DNA from: Nitrososphaerales archaeon TH5895
GTDB taxonomy: Archaea; Thermoproteota; Nitrososphaeria; Nitrososphaerales; Nitrososphaeraceae
Direction: 5' to 3'
Length of the DNA: 9,060 bases
Assembly: GCA_014523695.1 (NCBI GenBank)
Contig: JAATVS010000301.1
Coordinates: 1 to 9,060 of the forward strand
Shown one piece after another: positions 5,835-9,060 of this stretch (its first letter is position 1; each line of letters opens with the position of its first letter). Position numbers and translations under genes: made by a program. The notes under the pieces were generated by a model. It was not told where the DNA came from, did no database searches, and worked only from the letters and a program-made list of their open reading frames with translations.

Positions 5835-7127
5835 CTAGTGCCAGTTTGTCATGTGATTTTTGTGTGTAGATAGATATGCACCGGGCTTGAAGTAATAATC
5901 ATAGAAAGCGAGGTCTATGTGCTGTGCCTGCAAGTATGTTAGCAAAAATATACTAGGAATAGTGGCTGGAAATTTGCCATATGTATCATAAATGTACTGT
6001 GCTTGCATAGCTGCGCATTCTTTTATTTCTTCAGTGATGGGGTTAACGCTGCCTCTTACCTTTGCACTGTCCTTCCATGCACCGGGTGTTTCTATATTGT
6101 ACACGCCACCTTCACCAAACTTTCTTTTTATGAGTGCATCAATTGCTTCTCTCATATTCTTGTAGTGCGGAGGACAAAATGCTTCAAATACTCCGGGTAG
6201 CCCCGTAGGATTGGGTATCGACCAGCGATCATCTTTATCATATCTGAATCCTAGTCCTGGGACATTGGGATATCCAGTTGCCCCCAATACTGTATGTCTA
6301 TCTATGCCATGATACAGCCATCCTCCAAGACCCATAGCTTGAAGCAACAGCATACCTATGTAACAAGAGGTCGAAAGCTCTGTCGTTAATTCAGAGATAT
6401 TATACTGTTCAAGATAGGTCATTGGAATGGGATTCTTTGTATCAACTACATTTTCATACTTGTCAATACCGGGGATCTGCTTCTTGGTTATATCATCAAA
6501 AATAGCAAAATGATTCACAGTATAGTAAAGAATTGAGGAAAGTGTGTGTTGTGCTAAATCCCCGACTGGAATAACTAGTGTAGATCCTTCATGATTTGCT
6601 ATCCAGGTGTTATGTCCTTCCATGTATGGCTCCTCCTTTGGAGTGTATAATCTCTTATCAGATATTTTTCGTATTCTTGATTTGTGAGCCACTAGGAATT
6701 CCTGTAAATCAACCTTTCCATCCATTATATCTAGCGGTGGATGAAAATCTCTTGTGGGAAAGAAATATGTGCCTTTGTCATCTGTATAAAAGATCTCCGA
6801 GGTAGAAAATCCTGCTGCAGAGGGAAAAGTGCGACCAGACGGGCTATTACAGTAATTAGAGAGGTATGGAGCATATTTCTTGTGACGCATTATGGCAAAA
6901 TGCCATCCAGTAACCCCACCCATTGTGGATAACAAAAGCATTTGTTCTATTTCGCTTAATGGTATAGGTTTATACTTTGATTTGAAAGCGAACACACCAT
7001 CTGGGATCTCTGAACCCATACAAAATCTTCTAGAGCGTCTTCCGATTAGTGCCTCCATTAACGGAAACTTTAGCAATTCCGCTAGAGTGTCTTCAATCTT
7101 GGCTGACAGTTCTTGGTCAGATGTCAT
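5835..7127 (-). CDS. Nitroreductase-fold flavoprotein-like protein (430 aa)
   Basis: The largest intact gene in the window. Near the N-terminus IGRRSRRFCMG (28-38) resembles the R-R-S-x-R motif that binds FMN phosphate in the nitroreductase superfamily (PF00881-like). A helix LSEIEQMLLLSTMGGVTGWH (57-76) follows, then an insertion-rich middle region. At 256-271 YIGMLLLQAMGLGGWL matches the characteristic second FMN-pocket element of the family, and PGLGFRYDKDDRW with NPTGLPG (about 290-312) follow. At 430 aa it is about twice the usual nitroreductase length, like the long variants in actinobacteria and soil archaea. Expected role: FMN-dependent redox chemistry in the cytoplasm; the substrate is not predictable. 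The start is ATG 7127; no Shine-Dalgarno, and a TATA-like element about 31 nt upstream implies an almost leaderless message. It may share a transcript with the zinc protein downstream. Cofactor binding is inferred. Confidence 0.7.
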   Translation of the reverse strand: MTSDQELSAKIEDTLAELLKFPLMEALIGRRSRRFCMGSEIPDGVFAFKSKYKPIPLSEIEQMLLLSTMGGVTGWHFAIMRHKKYAPYLSNYCNSPSGRTFPSAAGFSTSEIFYTDDKGTYFFPTRDFHPPLDIMDGKVDLQEFLVAHKSRIRKISDKRLYTPKEEPYMEGHNTWIANHEGSTLVIPVGDLAQHTLSSILYYTVNHFAIFDDITKKQIPGIDKYENVVDTKNPIPMTYLEQYNISELTTELSTSCYIGMLLLQAMGLGGWLYHGIDRHTVLGATGYPNVPGLGFRYDKDDRWSIPNPTGLPGVFEAFCPPHYKNMREAIDALIKRKFGEGGVYNIETPGAWKDSAKVRGSVNPITEEIKECAAMQAQYIYDTYGKFPATIPSIFLLTYLQAQHIDLAFYDYYFKPGAYLSTHKNHMTNWH

Positions 7128-7153
7128 TACACCAGTCTTATGGTGAAATCATG

Positions 7154-7162
7154 ATTAAAAAT
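7154..7162 (-). promoter_or_regulatory. TATA-like element of the nitroreductase-type gene
   Basis: Minus-strand ATTTTTAAT is centred about 31 nt before the ATG at 7127 and would start transcription near 7132, giving a leader of only a few bases. This agrees with the lack of a Shine-Dalgarno. Confidence 0.4.
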
Positions 7163-7231
7163 ATGCTGATAACCGATTAATGCAACTGCAAAGATAGTCT
7201 AAAAGCATTCATTGTGATTAGTTGTTTCTAG

Positions 7232-7273
7232 GTACATACTGGCCATACATCGTAAGTTTTTTTTGGTATGTAC
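7232..7273. repeat. 8-bp inverted repeat with T8 tract in the loop
   Basis: gtacatac at 7232-7239 and its exact complement gtatgtac at 7266-7273 flank a 26-nt spacer that contains eight Ts at 7257-7264. The element lies in the 231-bp gap between the broken small barrel protein gene and the nitroreductase-type gene, upstream of the latter's TATA element. It could be an operator; no plus-strand gene ends here for which the T tract would be a terminator. Confidence 0.4.
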
Positions 7274-7358
7274 GTTACAGTTTTTTCTTATCTCGCTTAA
7301 ATACAACAGTACTGTTCTAAGTGCAGTGATTAACTTGTTATGCCAAAAAGATTATGTT

Positions 7359-7704
7359 TCAGTAACGGTAGGAATTTGCTTCAACTATAGCTTGTGGTAT
7401 TATTTTTTTTAAGTCATCGAGGCTCATTACAGGATGCAACTCTACAAGAGCATCCATTCCACTAAATAACGGTTCAGCAATGACGGGTATCTGGTCTGCA
7501 CTCTGCACATCAGCAATAAAAGCAGCCACTCTATTTCCATCTGCCTCAAAGAAATACGCTGATTCAGCCTTGATTTTAATACTCTGCTTTTAACAATATA
7601 GCCTTGTCATTTTGTGAAACATCAGTGCGTGTAGCGAACATCGATAGTGCTCTCTTTTGCTCCTCTATATCTATCCTAATCTTAGAAAAAAATTCTTCGG
7701 ACAT
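7359..7704 (-). pseudogene. Small muconolactone-isomerase/DUF3303-like protein broken by one extra base
   Basis: On the minus strand ATG 7704 opens MSEEFFSKIRIDIEEQKRAL, then SMFATRTDVSQNDKAILLK, and stops at TAA about 43 codons in. The +1 frame continues KQSIKIKAESAYFFEADGNR, VAAFIADVQSADQIPVIAEP, LFSGMDALVELHPVMSLDDL, KKIIPQAI to TGA 7359-7361. Total length is 346 bases, one more than a multiple of three. Reading the AAAA run in ...TTG TTA AAA AGC... as AAA joins the halves cleanly into about 114 aa, so a single inserted A (near 7590) is the likely lesion. The arrangement F-F-E-A-D-G ... A-F-I-A-D-V ... A-E-P-L-F ... V-E-L-H-P-V-M resembles small dimeric alpha/beta-barrel proteins such as muconolactone isomerase and DUF3303. 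It may be a real recent pseudogene or a sequencing error in an intact gene; enzyme activity is not implied. Confidence 0.65.
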
Positions 7705-7767
7705 AGATTATCAGTTATAAGCAAGATGATTCAACTATTTACCTAGTTCATTTCTGAGGTTTTGAGG

Positions 7768-7831
7768 TCTTATAATAAGATAGGTTCATTTTGTTGCCCA
7801 AATTTTAAAAGTTCATTTTGTGATATAATAT
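7768..7831 (+). promoter_or_regulatory. Divergent promoter region with palindrome, direct repeats and TATA boxes
   Basis: Within the 147-bp gap between the minus gene starting at 7704 and the plus gene starting at 7852 I see: a perfect 13-bp palindrome tcttat-a-ataaga (7768-7780); two exact 11-bp copies of gttcattttgt (7784-7794 and 7811-7821, 27 bp apart); AATTTTAAAA (7801-7810) between those copies; and GATATAATAT (7822-7831), centred 26 nt before ATG 7852. The last fits a leaderless start for the zinc protein, so the second repeat copy would sit at its BRE position. Regulation is inferred. Confidence 0.5.
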
Positions 7832-7851
7832 TAGAGACAAAGGACGTTTGA

Positions 7852-8121
7852 ATGGGCTGCAAAGGTATATGCACAAGATATAAGGCTCAAAAAGCAAGTG
7901 GGAATGGGGCCCGCTACGCATCAGGTCAGAGGAGATGCCAAATATGCGAAATATTTATTGAATGGGACGGATTGTGGTGCCCTTGTTGTGGATACCGATT
8001 AAGGTCCAAACCTAGAAACTCAAAGTACAAAGCAAAGTTAAGGCAGGACACATCTGAGATACATTCCAGGGGGCACGAACTACAATCATCGCAGACCATC
8101 TTTTATGAATTCCCAAATTAA
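7852..8121 (+). CDS. Small seven-cysteine zinc-ribbon-like protein, paralogue 2
   Basis: The 89-aa protein starts at ATG 7852, 26 nt after the centre of a TATA box and without a Shine-Dalgarno, so the transcript is probably leaderless. Its first 60 residues share every cysteine position (3, 7, 29, 32, 43, 45, 46) and about 63 percent identity with the protein at 5545-5754; shared blocks are RYASGQ-x-RCQ-x-CEIF, CPCC-x-YRLR and KPRN. It has a W-x4-W pair (W38, W42) absent from the paralogue and a longer polar tail (RQDTSEIHSRGHELQSSQTI). Likely a zinc-stabilised small protein that may bind nucleic acid; the function is unknown. It lies in inverted orientation to its paralogue, with the nitroreductase-type gene and a broken small gene between them. 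Confidence 0.8.
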   Translation: MGCKGICTRYKAQKASGNGARYASGQRRCQICEIFIEWDGLWCPCCGYRLRSKPRNSKYKAKLRQDTSEIHSRGHELQSSQTIFYEFPN

Positions 8122-8140
8122 GGCCATTATACATGGATTA

Positions 8141-8565
8141 ATGTCGGATATTGTAAACACCTTTGCAGATAATGGTTACTCCGTAGATCATCGTCATTAT
8201 ATAGGGATATACCATTGATTTCAGAAGTATATTTTCTTGTGGTAAAATTTCTAGAAGGATTGTCAACATCAATCAAATTGCAATGAATGAATTGATACCG
8301 CAGAAAGATTATCATCCAGTCAAATGAGACAAGATTCAAACTACTATCAGAGGGACCGTCTGTTTTGGCTATCAAGACATTGGAGGACAGATTGAACAGG
8401 ATTGAAGGTATGGAGGAAAGGCAGCAAATCAGTCGATAATTTATTTGATAAATTGGATAGGTAGAAGTAGAAAGAGAAGTAAAGTCAGAAGATAATGGTG
8501 TTCCATACGCTTCTGCGGAAGAACTGGAACAAATGACTGATGCACCCTTCAATAACGGGCATTGA
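8141..8565 (+). pseudogene. Decayed gene with a coiled-coil and acidic C-terminus
   Basis: Several plus-strand frames give protein-like pieces in sequence. ATG 8141 reads MSDIVNTFADNGYSVDHRHY and stops at 8216. A second frame near 8200-8280 reads PLISEVYFLVVKFLEGLSTS. A third, open from 8296, reads TRFKLLSEGPSVLAIKTLED then RLNRIEGMEERQQISR to TAA 8437. After further stops in the same frame, 8461-8565 reads VEVEREVKSEDNGVPYASAE then ELEQMTDAPFNNGH. The LEDRLNRIEGMEER stretch looks like a coiled coil and the end is acidic. I do not recognise the family. A 141-codon open frame exists on the opposite strand (8127-8552), but its Ser-rich composition, TTG start and lack of a ribosome site suggest an antisense shadow. 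Limits are approximate. Confidence 0.4.
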
Positions 8566-8899
8566 GACCTAGGTTCTGTCTTAGTACATGCTCATCCTTC
8601 ATAGGATTTAAGCAGACTTCGATAAATATTGCGAGCTATAGATAGTTCACAAGGGGGGAGATACCGTTCCACGTGCAGGTCAGTGACCAACTATAATTAT
8701 ACTATTTTTAAGATATGTCGCCTATTTGTACAGTACGACTTGAACCATTAGGGGTAGTGACGACCTAAATTGGTATCTTAGGACATGTCATCATCATGGT
8801 CGCATTACCTTCAACCAAATGTGACTGTACCATAGATAGGTAAGGACCCTTGTAATGTCGGCTTCCTCTTATTCAGTTTTTATCTATCCATTGAATTCA
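8566..8899. other. Non-coding stretch with a possible small minus-strand remnant
   Basis: No intact gene is seen. On the minus strand ATG 8833 begins MVQSHLVEGNATMMMTCPKI, meets TAG after PI, and continues in the same frame as VVTTPNGSSRTVQIGDIS to TAA 8708-8710. That is 40 residues with one internal stop, followed by a T-rich stretch; it may be a tiny pseudogene or chance. The rest shows no coding bias. Confidence 0.25.
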
Positions 8900-8900
8900 T

Positions 8901-8910
8901 TTATATAATA
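8901..8910 (+). promoter_or_regulatory. TATA box of the DUF4242-type gene
   Basis: TTATATAATA is centred about 25 nt before ATG 8930, the standard archaeal TATA distance from the transcription start. The transcript should therefore begin at or next to the start codon. No Shine-Dalgarno is present, as expected for a leaderless gene. Confidence 0.7.
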
Positions 8911-8929
8911 CCGTTAAGTTATTTAATAA

Positions 8930-9060
8930 ATGCCAAAATTTCTTGACTTTCATTCATTGAAAGGATTGGACGACGAAGCATTAAAGGGACTGCAGAATTC
9001 ACCAGTGGATGAGTACGGAATTAGACACCTTAACTTAATGTATAACCAGGGGGAGGACAA
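8930..9060 (+). CDS. DUF4242-type small nickel-binding ferredoxin-fold protein (5' part)
   Basis: The gene starts at ATG 8930 and runs off the window after 43 complete codons. The residues MPKFLDFHSLKGLDDEALKG, LQNSPVDEYGIRHLNLMYNQ, GED match the start of the DUF4242 family (SCO4226-like): M-P-K-x-L-D-x-H at the first strand, then the helix with L-x-x-L-Q-x-x-P-x-D-E-x-G, then H-L-N at strand two. Family members are about 85-100 aa with a ferredoxin-like fold, and SCO4226 of Streptomyces binds nickel; whether this one does cannot be told from the fragment, though H8 and H33 lie where conserved family residues are found. The leaderless promoter at 8901-8910 fixes the start. The fragment appears intact, and codon use is ordinary. 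Confidence 0.85.
   Translation, partial: MPKFLDFHSLKGLDDEALKGLQNSPVDEYGIRHLNLMYNQGED

Noticed and set aside
6003..7146. Several plus-strand open frames inside the nitroreductase-type gene
   Set aside because: They are shadows of the 430-codon minus-strand gene, which has family motifs.
8127..8552. 141-codon open frame on the minus strand
   Set aside because: Ser-rich, starts with TTG without a ribosome site, and lies opposite several protein-like plus-strand pieces; judged an antisense shadow.
721..8577. The rare palindrome ACCTAGGT occurring twice (near 728 and 8567)
   Set aside because: One copy lies inside the decayed regulator and the two share no flanking sequence or context; probably coincidence.
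1..9060. CRISPR array, tRNA, transposase or integration site
   Set aside because: I looked for regularly spaced repeats, tRNA-like arms, DDE or Rep motifs and direct-repeat boundaries, and saw none that could be supported.

Overview
The window most likely comes from a soil ammonia-oxidising archaeon of the Nitrososphaeraceae. It is AT-rich, so I would lean to a Nitrosocosmicus-like genome rather than the GC-richer Nitrososphaera, but that is an inference from base composition. Supporting signs are TATA boxes about 26 nt upstream of start codons (leaderless genes), GTG/TTG starts, and several small protein types I recognise from this group: cysteine-rich 70-90 aa zinc proteins, PF14947-like winged-helix regulators, the large sensor-kinase family and membrane-anchored carboxypeptidase-regulatory-like domains. 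I see no rRNA, tRNA, CRISPR array or transposase.

The main theme is gene decay. Few genes are intact: a membrane-anchored CarboxypepD_reg-type protein (2005-2553, -), a single-pass membrane protein (3801-4115, +), a four-helix membrane protein (4551-4997, +), a nitroreductase-fold protein (5835-7127, -), two paralogous seven-cysteine zinc proteins (5545-5754, - and 7852-8121, +), a 42-residue zinc-finger protein (963-1091, +), and the start of a DUF4242-type nickel-binding protein running off the right edge (8930-9060, +). Between them I reconstructed broken genes by joining reading frames by eye: a winged-helix regulator (508-802, -), an unknown two-frame gene (1244-1836, +), part of a thaumarchaeal sensor kinase (3150-3677, +), an unidentified basic protein (4108-4411, -), a fragment of a type III-like adenine DNA methyltransferase (5043-5519, +), a small muconolactone-isomerase-like protein with one extra base (7359-7704, -), and a Glu-rich/coiled-coil remnant (8141-8565, +).

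Layout: 1-507 has no recognisable gene. 508-1940 holds a regulator remnant, a tiny zinc finger and a broken gene. 2005-3060 holds the surface-type protein with its regulated-looking promoter and a doubtful membrane ORF. 3093-4411 holds the kinase remnant and a converging intact/decayed pair. 4478-5519 holds the four-helix membrane protein and the methylase fragment. 5545-8121 is bracketed by the two inverted zinc-protein paralogues around the nitroreductase and the small broken barrel protein. 8141-8930 is mostly decayed sequence before a textbook leaderless promoter and the DUF4242 gene.

No coherent multi-gene pathway is evident; the genes look like singletons, each with its own promoter. 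The observations most worth checking are a -1 slippery heptamer placed exactly in the overlap of two reading frames (1462-1522), the AGGTTA triplet repeat/palindrome before the small zinc-finger gene, the repeat-rich divergent promoter at 7705-7851, and the paralogous zinc proteins.
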